Shown here piece after piece: positions 8,315 through 16,070 of a DNA stretch of 64,000 nt. This DNA is from Lachnospiraceae bacterium (GTDB taxonomy: Bacteria; Bacillota; Clostridia; Lachnospirales; Lachnospiraceae). Within the stretch, counting starts at the first letter, position 1; each line of letters starts with the position of its first letter. Position numbers and translations under genes: made by a program. The notes under the pieces are model-generated. The model made no database searches. It saw only the letters and a list, made by a program, of their open reading frames with translations, and was not told where the DNA came from. Where the stretch lies: the NCBI GenBank assembly GCA_024685005.1, contig JAIKWF010000113.1:37846-101845 (forward strand). The letters run 5' to 3'.

Positions 8315-10191
8315 AAAAAAAGTTTTCCAAATATTTCATTCCTTTGCTCCTGCAGTTTTTGCTCTTTTGCCTGCTGACAGGATGCGGCAGAGCAGGTGAT
8401 CCGGCGGATGCCCGAAATACCGGGGAGGCAGAAGACATTTCGGATTTGCAGGAGGAAGGACCGGCAGAACAGACAGATGACCGCAAGTCCGGTGCGCAGG
8501 AAAATGCGTCGCATATGGCGGATTCGGATGTTACGGTGGAGAAGGTGGAAAAAGCGCCCCTTTCCGAATCGAATATCACAGAAGACAAAGCCCTGTACGG
8601 GGGCGTGTCGGAAAACTCCGTCATTACCATGTATCTGACTACAAAAAGCGGAAATAAGGCAGACGGAACAGACCATACCTGGAGCGAGATCAACCGCTAT
8701 TCCGTATATGATTACGAGAAAATGGGCGTGGACCGGTATAAAGTGGACGGAATCCTGTCCGTAGATGAAACGGGAGAAGGCATTCTGCCGGGATGCTTCG
8801 GATACGGACAGGACGTGCCAAATGTTTCCGTGCAGGTCCGTGGACAGACCTCCAGCCGTTCGGATCAGAAAAACTTCAAGATCCGGATCAAGGACGGCAA
8901 GGGAACCTTCCGGGGACAGCGGACACTGAATCTGAACAAGCATAAAGCAGATCCTTACCGTTTTTTGAACAAGCTCTGCTATGATCTGTTAGATCCCATT
9001 CCCCAGCTTATTGGCGGAAGAACCCAGTTCGTGCACCTTTATGTGAAGGATGAGACCGCGGGCGGGTCCGGCTATTACGTGGATTACGGTCTGTTTACCA
9101 TGGTAGAGCAGGTGAATAAAAGCTATTTTCGAAGAAGGGGCCTTGATGAAAACGGACATTTTTACAAGGTTACTTTCTTTGAGTGGGACTACTACGATGC
9201 TGTTATGACGGATGTAAACGATCCGGATTTTGACAAAAATTCCTTCGAGAAGTATCTGGAGATCAAAGGAGATGAGGATCCGGAAAAGCTCCAGGAAGTG
9301 ATCAGGAAAGTACAGAACTATTCCATTCCCATTGAAGATATCATCGATGAGCATTTCGATTCGGAGAATATCTGCTACTGGATGGCCTTTAACATCTTAA
9401 ACGGTAATAACGATGTGGGTGCCAGAAACCTGTTTTTGTACAGCCCCCTGAATTCCCAAAAGTTCTATATGATCTGCTGGGATATGGATGCATCCTTTAA
9501 GAACAATTATAACAGACGGAAAGAATATTATAAGGGCATCAACTGGGAAACGGGAATGACCAAGTTCCTGGGGCTTGAGCTGATCAACCGGATGATGAAG
9601 GAAGAAAAGTACAGAAAGCAGCTGGAAGATGCGGTGGAGGACCTGTATCACAACTACATGACGGCTGATATCGTAGCCGGAAAAGTGGAAGGCTACAAAG
9701 AGGTGACCAGCCGGTACTGTTTCCAGATGCCGGATGTGGAGTATATGAATTTCGATACCGTGGAAGAGTATCAGGAGAACATTGCACTGATCGCATCCGA
9801 GGTGGATGAGAACTACCGGATCTTCCGGCAGAGCATGAAGTCGCCCTGGCCGTTTTTTACGGATATCCCGACACTGGATGATGAAGGAAAAATGGAGCTG
9901 AGCTGGGGGGTATCTTATGACTATGAAGGGCAGAATATCACCTATGATTACATTCTGGCTTCGGATATAGACTTTGAAAATGTGATATCCTCCGGGCAGA
10001 ATCTGACGGTGCCTTGCGTGACCATCGACCGTCCAGGCCAGGGAACCTACTATCTCAGGGTAACGGCCAGGAATTCCGCCGGACTGCAGATGATGTCATT
10101 TGACTATCAGAAAAACCCGAGGCACGGTAAAACCTATGGCTGTTATGCATTTACCATAGACAGCGCAGGAAGGATCAAGGATTTGGAATAA
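8311..10191 (+). CDS. CotH-kinase-domain lipoprotein
   Basis: 626 residues. The N-terminal signal has a lipobox (L-L-T-G-C), followed by a low-complexity acidic linker to about residue 90. The CotH kinase domain lies at about 100-520: a V-R-G-Q-T-S segment, K-N-F-K-I-R-I, the long Y-R-F-L-N-K-L region, G-L-F-T-M-V-E-Q and a C-W-D-M-D-A-S catalytic-type Asp pair. The C-terminal 100 residues look like a fibronectin-type beta domain. CotH proteins are atypical kinases; in spores they phosphorylate coat proteins. Here the lipoprotein form next to a polysaccharide synthase suggests an extracytoplasmic role in matrix assembly or anchoring, which is inference. The start overlaps the pelG stop (ATGA). 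Confidence 0.85.
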   Translation: MKKKFSKYFIPLLLQFLLFCLLTGCGRAGDPADARNTGEAEDISDLQEEGPAEQTDDRKSGAQENASHMADSDVTVEKVEKAPLSESNITEDKALYGGVSENSVITMYLTTKSGNKADGTDHTWSEINRYSVYDYEKMGVDRYKVDGILSVDETGEGILPGCFGYGQDVPNVSVQVRGQTSSRSDQKNFKIRIKDGKGTFRGQRTLNLNKHKADPYRFLNKLCYDLLDPIPQLIGGRTQFVHLYVKDETAGGSGYYVDYGLFTMVEQVNKSYFRRRGLDENGHFYKVTFFEWDYYDAVMTDVNDPDFDKNSFEKYLEIKGDEDPEKLQEVIRKVQNYSIPIEDIIDEHFDSENICYWMAFNILNGNNDVGARNLFLYSPLNSQKFYMICWDMDASFKNNYNRRKEYYKGINWETGMTKFLGLELINRMMKEEKYRKQLEDAVEDLYHNYMTADIVAGKVEGYKEVTSRYCFQMPDVEYMNFDTVEEYQENIALIASEVDENYRIFRQSMKSPWPFFTDIPTLDDEGKMELSWGVSYDYEGQNITYDYILASDIDFENVISSGQNLTVPCVTIDRPGQGTYYLRVTARNSAGLQMMSFDYQKNPRHGKTYGCYAFTIDSAGRIKDLE

Positions 10192-10296
10192 ACCGGATAT
10201 AAAAGAGTTGTATCAAAAAACGGAAAGAGAACAAAAGATAAGTAAGAAGTAAAACAGGAAATAAACGCAAAAGGAAAGCAGAAAAGAAGGACAAAA

Positions 10297-12018
10297 ATGA
10301 GTAAGCATGCAAAACATTTCCAATATGTGGCCATGATCCTGGCAGGAGCCGTTTTGATGACAGGATGCAGTGGGCGGAGGACGGATTCCTATGAAAAGGT
10401 TCCGACGGCGGACTCCTTTTCCGTACAGGATCAGACCGCTCTTTATGAAGAGTTCCCGCAGGAAAAAGTATTATATCTGACAGTGGGAAGAGATCTGGAA
10501 GGAAAGGACGGCTATACCTGGCAGCAGATCAACAGAACGGATCTTTCCGGACAGCGGGAAAGCAAGGAGAAGGCCTATGAGTGTCAGGCCCTGGTTCAGT
10601 TCGGAAATGAGGAAGGCCCCACCAGCAGGGATTTCGGTTTCGGGGATGTGGCATCCAATGCCACCGTCCGTCTCAGCGGTACCAAGGCTTCGGAAAAGCC
10701 GCAGAAAAGCTACCGGATCAAGATAAACTCCGGCAGCGGCAGTGTAAGCGGGATCAAGACCTTTATGCTGTTGAAGGGCTTTTCGGATCCTTATCGTTTC
10801 ATCAGCAAGCTTTCCTATGATCTGATGGCAGAGGCGGAGGACATGCTTTCCGTAAGAACGGGATTTGTACATCTGTATGTCCGGGATGAAACACAGGATC
10901 AGGATGCGCTGTTTGTGGACTATGGCCTGTATACCATGGTGGAAAGTGTTAATAAAAAATATCTGAAAAACAGAGATCTGGACAAATCGGGAGAGCTGTA
11001 TAAGATCAGGGATTTTGATTTTTCCAGAAAGGAAGATGTGATCATGCAGCCTACGGAGGCGGACTTCGATGAAGAGGCCTTTGAAGAATTTCTGGAAGCA
11101 AAGGGCAGCAATGACTATGACAGACTCCTTGCCATGCTGGATGCGGTTAATGACGAAAGCCGTGATATCGATGAGCTGGTGGGATACTATTTTGACGAGG
11201 ATAACCTGTATACCTGGATGGCGTTTAACATCCTGATGGACAACAAAGCAACGGATACGGAGAATTTTTATCTCTATGCGCCCACAGGATCGGAGCGGTT
11301 TTACATCATTCCCTGGGATCCGGACAGGTCCCTTCGGGAAAGCTACGAAGAGCTGACGGATCCGGGGTATGAGCCGGGCTGGGAACAGGGCATTTACCTT
11401 TATACGGAATCAAAGCTGTTCGGCAGGATGATGCAGGATGAAAGATGCATCAACAAGCTGACGGAGCGTATTGACAAGCTTCACAGCGGCGTGCTTTCCG
11501 GCAGTCATGTGCAGCAGAAGGCAGAAATGCTGGCGGAAACGGTAAAGCCTTATCTGTACGCCTTGCCGGATATGACTTTTGCCAGAGTGACAGAGAAAAA
11601 CTATGACAAGCTGGTGGCAGGGATCTCCCAGCGGATGGATGCGAACTATTATGCCTACTTTGATTCCATTGAAACCCCGGCGCCCTTCCATATCCACGAA
11701 CCCAAAAAGGAAGGGGAAAACGTGGTGATCAGCTGGGATCCTTCCCATATCTTAAGCGGAGATATCACTTATGACCTGACTCTTTCCGACAGCTGGGATT
11801 TTGAAAATCAGCTGAAGACGGAAACAGATCTTGCGGATACAAAAGTAAGCCTTGGCAAACTTTCTCCGGGACAGTATTTTGTGAAGGTTACGGCAAAGAG
11901 CGGAGAGAAAGCCCAGCAGGCATATGAATTTTACAATACGGAAAAAAAGACAACGGTAAGAGGCGTGATGTGCTTTTATGTACTGGAAGACGGCAGCACC
12001 TCCGCATCCCTCTTTTAA
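10297..12018 (+). CDS. Second CotH-kinase-domain lipoprotein (paralogue)
   Basis: 573 residues with a signal peptide and lipobox (L-M-T-G-C). It has the same layout as the upstream CotH gene: an R-L-S-G-T-K segment, K-S-Y-R-I-K-I, D-P-Y-R-F-I-S-K-L, G-L-Y-T-M-V-E-S and a P-W-D-P-D-R-S catalytic-type motif, then a C-terminal fibronectin-like domain. The two are clear paralogues that have diverged widely, so the duplication is old. The preceding 105-base gap is A-rich and purine-rich with no obvious terminator. The two proteins may act on different substrates or as a pair; the sequence cannot decide. Confidence 0.85.
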   Translation: MSKHAKHFQYVAMILAGAVLMTGCSGRRTDSYEKVPTADSFSVQDQTALYEEFPQEKVLYLTVGRDLEGKDGYTWQQINRTDLSGQRESKEKAYECQALVQFGNEEGPTSRDFGFGDVASNATVRLSGTKASEKPQKSYRIKINSGSGSVSGIKTFMLLKGFSDPYRFISKLSYDLMAEAEDMLSVRTGFVHLYVRDETQDQDALFVDYGLYTMVESVNKKYLKNRDLDKSGELYKIRDFDFSRKEDVIMQPTEADFDEEAFEEFLEAKGSNDYDRLLAMLDAVNDESRDIDELVGYYFDEDNLYTWMAFNILMDNKATDTENFYLYAPTGSERFYIIPWDPDRSLRESYEELTDPGYEPGWEQGIYLYTESKLFGRMMQDERCINKLTERIDKLHSGVLSGSHVQQKAEMLAETVKPYLYALPDMTFARVTEKNYDKLVAGISQRMDANYYAYFDSIETPAPFHIHEPKKEGENVVISWDPSHILSGDITYDLTLSDSWDFENQLKTETDLADTKVSLGKLSPGQYFVKVTAKSGEKAQQAYEFYNTEKKTTVRGVMCFYVLEDGSTSASLF

Positions 12019-12036
12019 ACGGATGAGGTAAACGGT

Positions 12037-12783
12037 ATGAGCGATGGAAAAAAGATCTATCGAAACGAATGGAAATACCTGATCTCCGAAAAAGAAGCCG
12101 AGCTTTTGCGAAGGAGGCTTGCGCCCCTGATGCTCCTTGACCCCCATGCGGGCGACGAGGGCTACGAGATACGAAGCCTGTATTTTGATGATTACAACAA
12201 TACAGCTTATGTGCAAAAACTCATGGGAGTATATGCCAGAAAAAAATGGCGGATCAGGATCTACAATTACAGCGACAGCAAGATCTCTTTGGAGAGAAAG
12301 AATAAGCGGGGCAATTACATTTACAAAGAATCCGCGGATCTTTCCCGAAAGGAGCTGGAAATGATCTTAGATGGTCAGTACGGATTTTTGCTGCAGCGGG
12401 AAGAGAATCTGTGCAGGGAGTTTTATATCGAATGCACCACCAATATCCTGCGGCCGAAAGTCATCGTAGACTATAACCGGATCCCGCTGATCCTGGAGGA
12501 AGGAACGGTCAGGATCACCTTTGACTCTGATATCCGCGCGGCGGTGGGAGGTTGGGACCTGTTTGACGAGACCCTTCCGCGGCTCTCGGCCCAGGAAGCC
12601 GGCTGGCTGGTACTGGAAGTAAAATACACCCAGTTCATTCCGCAGCTGATCCATAAACTGCTGCCTTTCCCGGGAAGGGAATTTATGGCATTTTCAAAAT
12701 ACGTAGCCTGTTACGATGCGGCGCACCATATCACGGATACCACCGCCGGCATCAGTAAAACATATTCAGGATGGAGGAATTAA
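12037..12783 (+). CDS. VTC-domain protein (polyphosphate polymerase-like)
   Basis: 248 residues, no signal peptide. It shows the VTC triphosphate-tunnel pattern: an N-terminal R-N-E-W-K-Y, the I-R-S-L-Y-F-D strand, a basic K-K-W-R-I-R-I-Y strand, S-L-E-R-K, and late acidic V-L-E-V-K-Y. Yeast Vtc4 makes polyphosphate from ATP through this fold. Bacterial members commonly sit next to CotH and DUF4956 genes, as here. Whether it polymerises phosphate or binds a nucleotide cofactor is unknown. It lies 18 bases after the second CotH gene and 1 base before the DUF4956 gene. Confidence 0.8.
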   Translation: MSDGKKIYRNEWKYLISEKEAELLRRRLAPLMLLDPHAGDEGYEIRSLYFDDYNNTAYVQKLMGVYARKKWRIRIYNYSDSKISLERKNKRGNYIYKESADLSRKELEMILDGQYGFLLQREENLCREFYIECTTNILRPKVIVDYNRIPLILEEGTVRITFDSDIRAAVGGWDLFDETLPRLSAQEAGWLVLEVKYTQFIPQLIHKLLPFPGREFMAFSKYVACYDAAHHITDTTAGISKTYSGWRN

Positions 12784-12784
12784 C

Positions 12785-13468
12785 ATGAACGCAAAGGATT
12801 ATTTTAAGAAATCGGTATTGGAATCCTTTACCGCAAACAACGGCATTACCACGGACTTTATGATCTCCGCGGCCATCGCAATGATCACGGCCATCATACT
12901 GGGAATGATCATTTTTGCGGTGTACAAAAAGTACTATGGAGGCGTGGTGTATTCTCCCTCCTTCGGTATGACCCTGGTGGGAATGACCATACTGACCTGT
13001 GCACTGACGCTGGCCATCAGCAGTAACATCGTCATCTCCCTCGGTATGGTGGGTGCCCTTTCCATCGTACGTTACAGAACGGCCATCAAAGATCCCATGG
13101 ACCTTTTATACCTGTTCTGGTCCATATCCGTGGGCATCATCGTAGCGGCGGGGATCTATCCGCTGGCGATGATTACCATGATCGTTATGATCGTTCTGGT
13201 GCGGATCTTTTACAAGAAAAAAGTTGGCGGCACCATTTATATCCTGGTGGTACATTATGAAGGCGAGGAGACGGGAGCCGAGATCATCAGAGCCTTCGGT
13301 AACCAGAGATTCCAGATCAAATCCAAGACCATGCGCAAAGGCAGGGTGGAACTTACAGTGGAGATCTTCTCCAAACAGGGAACTTTTGCATTTGCCGAAA
13401 AGATCGATGCCCTTGAGGGCGTACAGGATGTAAATCTGATTCAGTATAACGGGGAATACAATGGATAA
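12785..13468 (+). CDS. DUF4956 membrane protein
   Basis: 227 residues from the ATG at 12785, which follows a G-G-A-G-G site at the end of the VTC gene. The upstream in-frame start at 12716 lies inside that gene and is rejected. Four or so membrane helices occupy residues about 20-140, with a conserved-looking S-I-V-R-Y-R-T-A-I-K segment after the third. A soluble C-terminal domain of about 80 residues follows. The family function is unknown; its repeated pairing with VTC-domain genes suggests a membrane partner of that protein. The stop overlaps the next gene by 8 bases. Confidence 0.8.
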   Translation: MNAKDYFKKSVLESFTANNGITTDFMISAAIAMITAIILGMIIFAVYKKYYGGVVYSPSFGMTLVGMTILTCALTLAISSNIVISLGMVGALSIVRYRTAIKDPMDLLYLFWSISVGIIVAAGIYPLAMITMIVMIVLVRIFYKKKVGGTIYILVVHYEGEETGAEIIRAFGNQRFQIKSKTMRKGRVELTVEIFSKQGTFAFAEKIDALEGVQDVNLIQYNGEYNG

Positions 13469-14855
13469 AAAGCGATCGCTGGCAATTCAATACTGGATCA
13501 TTCTTTTGCTGGCAGTTTCCATTGCAGCCCTGATGACCTACATTTATTTCCAGTCCGATTATAACCTGGACGTAAGCTTTGCGCCGGATAATGCGGTGTG
13601 CGACAATCCCCTGATGGGATTTGCGCCGGATGCCACTAATGAATCATCGGCAAAGGAAAGCAGACTGGTGTATATCACCCTGACCTGGCATGACTGGGAG
13701 CCGAAGGAAGGGGAGTTTGCTACAGACTGGCTGGAGAAGCAGTGTCACATCGAGGAGTGGAAAAAGGAGCAGAAACACGCCATCATCCGCTTTGTCTGCG
13801 ATGTTCCGGAAAACTATGATCACAGAGATATTCCGGAATGGCTTTACAAAAAGACACAATCGGGAACAGCCTATACCAATGAACTGGGCAGGGGATACAG
13901 CCCGAATTATGCGGATCCCGTTTTTTTGAAGTACCATGAAAAAGCCCTGCGAAAGCTGGCGGAGTACTGCAATAAGGATCATTTTGTATCCTTTGTGGAA
14001 ATGGGAAGTCTGGGACATATGGGTACCTGGAAGGCTTATGACGGCAACGGAAAGGATCTGATGCCGGACCATGAGACCTGTATGGCGTATGCAAGCCTTT
14101 ATTCCAACAGTTTTACCGAGGCAAGGCTTCTTGCGGCAGAAAACTATGATTTCGCCGTAGACGGCAATATCGGCGTATTCGGTGCCGAGCCGGGGAATAA
14201 AGAAGCCACCGGGGAAATGATCAAAAGGCTGACAGGCCAAAGCGGGGAAGAAGAGGAGAATATGACGCTGAAGGCCAGCCCACAGTTTGGGTTTGTATCT
14301 CCCGTGGGAGGCAATCTTACCGGAACGGTTTCCATGAATGAGCTTATGGGAGATGGTCTGGGAGAAATGCTGGCCGACATATCCGCAGCGCATATGACCT
14401 ATGTAGGACCTACGGTTCCGGGACTTGTTTCCAAACAGGGAAAAGTTGCCTTTGAGTCCGTAAAACGGAGACTGGGGTACAGGATCTACGTATCCCGCCT
14501 GAAAACCCAATACAATTTTGCGGACGATAAACTGCAGCTTACACTGAGCTTTAAAAATGCGGGGAATGCGGGCTTTTATTTTGACTGGCCCGTGAAGCTT
14601 CACATTCTGGATCAGGATAAAAATGAGATTTTCTGGCAGGGACTGGATCTGGATATGAGAAAGCTGACGGAAGACAGGGAGGAAAAGGCAACCGCCTATG
14701 TACCTGTCACTGGAGAGATCAGAGATGAATTTTACGTGGGGATCTCCATCAGCGATTACGAAGGGAAAGATGATCTGAAGCTTGCCATCAATTATGATGA
14801 GCCCGCGGAGCGCGTCGGGAATATACAGCTGATCTATCACTACGTACGAAAGTAA
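13461..14855 (+). CDS. Membrane-anchored DUF4832-like protein with glycosidase-type barrel
   Basis: 464 residues. One N-terminal membrane segment (about 8-28) anchors an extracellular protein. An N-P-L-M-G-F motif near residue 50, an R-F-V-C-D-V-P strand and an F-V-E-M-G-S-L-G-H-M-G strand resemble TIM-barrel glycoside-hydrolase proteins annotated DUF4832/DUF4874; the Glu in the last motif is a candidate catalytic acid. The C-terminal 120 residues look like a beta-sandwich. As the last gene before a strong terminator in the Pel-type operon, it may trim or remodel the polymer. Activity is not shown. Confidence 0.65.
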   Translation: MDKKRSLAIQYWIILLLAVSIAALMTYIYFQSDYNLDVSFAPDNAVCDNPLMGFAPDATNESSAKESRLVYITLTWHDWEPKEGEFATDWLEKQCHIEEWKKEQKHAIIRFVCDVPENYDHRDIPEWLYKKTQSGTAYTNELGRGYSPNYADPVFLKYHEKALRKLAEYCNKDHFVSFVEMGSLGHMGTWKAYDGNGKDLMPDHETCMAYASLYSNSFTEARLLAAENYDFAVDGNIGVFGAEPGNKEATGEMIKRLTGQSGEEEENMTLKASPQFGFVSPVGGNLTGTVSMNELMGDGLGEMLADISAAHMTYVGPTVPGLVSKQGKVAFESVKRRLGYRIYVSRLKTQYNFADDKLQLTLSFKNAGNAGFYFDWPVKLHILDQDKNEIFWQGLDLDMRKLTEDREEKATAYVPVTGEIRDEFYVGISISDYEGKDDLKLAINYDEPAERVGNIQLIYHYVRK

Positions 14856-14885
14856 GAAAGACTCAACAAAAAAGAGATAAATTAA

Positions 14886-14915
14886 GGGCAGGAAGCAACG
14901 CTTCCTGCCCTTTTT
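14886..14915 (+). terminator. Rho-independent terminator of the Pel-type operon
   Basis: A perfect 11-bp stem (GGGCAGGAAGC at 14886-14896, its complement at 14900-14910), a 3-base loop and five T residues at 14911-14915. It lies 30 bases after the DUF4832-like stop. Confidence 0.92.
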
Positions 14916-14953
14916 ATGTTTGCCGGCCGGGATTTTTTTTGATTAAGACCGGC

Positions 14954-15403
14954 TTAACCTGCAATGGCGATGGTCTTTTTGGCAGCTACCTGCTGGGGTT
15001 CCTTTTTCGGGATGGAAAGGCACAGAACGCCGTTCTCATATTTTGCCTGGATATCCTCTTCCGTGATGGCATCACCCACATAGAAGCTGCGCTGCATGGA
15101 GCCGCTGTAGCGTTCCTGGCGGATCAGCTTACCGTGTTTGTCTTTATGCTCCTCATCCAGTCCTTTGGTAGCGGAAACATTCAGATAACCGTTTTCCAAA
15201 GTCAGGCTGATCTCCTCTTTTTTGAAACCGGGAAGATCGATGGAAAGCTGAAAGCCGTCTTCGCGTTCATGGACATCGGTCTTCATGACCCGTGCGGCAT
15301 TTTTCCCGTAAAGCTTCTTGTCAATATCCCCGAAGGATCGCATGCCCGGGAAATCCATCCATTCATCAAATAAATCTTCTCCGAAAACTCTGGGCAGTAA
15401 CAT
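14954..15403 (-). CDS. hsp20: Small heat-shock protein (Hsp20/alpha-crystallin family)
   Basis: 149 residues. A short N-terminal region beginning MLLPRVFGEDLFDEW is followed by the alpha-crystallin domain from about residue 38: D-L-P-G-F-K-K-E-E-I, then L-N-V-S-A, a long R-Q-E-R-Y-S-G-S-M-Q-R-S-F loop and Y-E-N-G-V-L. The C-terminal tail has the L-S-I-P-K-K segment. It acts as an ATP-independent holdase for unfolding proteins. It is transcribed alone, with a good AGGAGG site and a CIRCE-controlled promoter (separate entries). Confidence 0.95.
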   Translation of the reverse strand: MLLPRVFGEDLFDEWMDFPGMRSFGDIDKKLYGKNAARVMKTDVHEREDGFQLSIDLPGFKKEEISLTLENGYLNVSATKGLDEEHKDKHGKLIRQERYSGSMQRSFYVGDAITEEDIQAKYENGVLCLSIPKKEPQQVAAKKTIAIAG

Positions 15404-15478
15404 AAGTCATTCCTCCTTCTTTTTACAGCCGGGATTTAGGATCCGGGCTGTTTGGTGTTTTTTATTTGTTCTATACAC

Positions 15479-15507
15479 GTTATAACACTAGTTGTTAGCA
15501 CTGTCAA
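15479..15507 (-). promoter_or_regulatory. hsp20 promoter
   Basis: On the reverse strand, -35 TTGACA (complement of 15502-15507) and -10 TATAAC (complement of 15479-15484) are separated by exactly 17 bases. The -35 box lies inside the CIRCE operator. Confidence 0.8.
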
Positions 15508-15521
15508 GAGGTGAGTGCTAA
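15495..15521. promoter_or_regulatory. CIRCE operator (HrcA site)
   Basis: TTAGCACTG-N9-GAGTGCTAA at 15495-15503 and 15513-15521. It matches the CIRCE consensus TTAGCACTC-N9-GAGTGCTAA with a single mismatch, in the last base of the left arm. It covers the hsp20 -35 box, so HrcA binding would block RNA polymerase. Confidence 0.9.
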
Positions 15522-15539
15522 TTTTTTAAAAATTTTTTC

Positions 15540-15555
15540 CTTTATCACGATAAAG
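15540..15555. repeat. Perfect 7-bp palindrome upstream of the trp promoter
   Basis: CTTTATC-AC-GATAAAG, 13 bases upstream of the trp -35 box. It could be an operator or a weak hairpin; no regulator is implied by the sequence. Confidence 0.4.
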
Positions 15556-15568
15556 TGCGAAAAAACGA

Positions 15569-15597
15569 TTGACAAGGCTCTTTGACAATGGTAGTAT
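15569..15597 (+). promoter_or_regulatory. trp operon promoter
   Basis: TTGACA at 15569-15574 and TAGTAT at 15592-15597 with 17-base spacing, directly upstream of the T-box leader. Confidence 0.75.
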
Positions 15598-15604
15598 TCA
15601 TTCA

Positions 15605-15916
15605 AACCGAAGAGAAAGAGTGAGTAAGTAAGACAGACTTTTTCACAGAGAGCCGCAGGTGGTGGGATTGCGACAGAAAGTGTTTTACCGAATGGGCTTT
15701 TGAGGGCGACCGGAAGGCGGCAGATCTTTAGTTTGTCGCATAGTATGGGAGACGGAGCGGGAATCTCCGTGATCAAAATTCAGCATATGTTAGTATGCGC
15801 TAAGTGGGCGGATTGGATCCGTCAAGCAGGGTGGCACCGCAGGAAGTGTTTACAAAGAAGTATGACATAACCTGTCCCGGCAGTTTTTATCGGAAACTGC
15901 GGGATAGGTTTTTTTT
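15605..15916 (+). ncRNA. T-box riboswitch leader, probably tRNA-Trp
   Basis: The leader ends with the conserved T-box core AGGGTGGCACCGCA (15828-15841), which pairs with the tRNA acceptor end. A terminator follows whose arms are 15871-15886 and 15894-15908 (one wobble and one bulge) and whose T-run is 15909-15916. Uncharged tRNA favours the antiterminator. The distal stem-I pattern AGAGAGCCG occurs near 15648-15656. The downstream genes are all trp genes, so the specifier should be UGG; a plausible UGG lies at 15693-15695 in the context GAATGGGC. The specifier position has not been confirmed by folding. Confidence 0.9.
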
Positions 15917-15920
15917 GTTG

Positions 15921-16052
15921 GTCCTTGGGGGCTTGGGGGCTGGGGGCTGGTCCTTGGGGACGGGGTTGTAGGGTCATTTTCCCTTCACAAATGACCCTAC
16001 AACCCCGTCCCCAAGCCCCCCAGCCCCCCAGCCCCAGTCCCCCCCAAGGGCC
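15921..16052. repeat. G/C-rich inverted repeat element, copy 1 (GGGGACGGGGTT family)
   Basis: A perfect 27-base inverted repeat (15953-15979 against 15989-16015, 9-base loop) begins CTTGGGGACGGGGTTG. It is flanked outward by G-rich (15921-15952) and C-rich (16016-16052) runs that also pair imperfectly, so nearly the whole 130 bases can fold into one hairpin. A related copy occurs at 58256-58312. It sits between the T-box terminator and the trpE ribosome site. It looks like a mobile or REP/MITE-type intergenic repeat; no transposase is present here. Confidence 0.85.
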
Positions 16053-16070
16053 AAAAAGGAGGAGAACACC

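Noticed and set aside
13644..14840. Long open frame (398 codons) on the reverse strand opposite the DUF4832-like gene
   Set aside because: It is a shadow of the forward gene: the forward product has coherent motifs and an anchor helix, while the reverse product has no recognisable domain and a Cys/His-rich composition typical of antisense translation.
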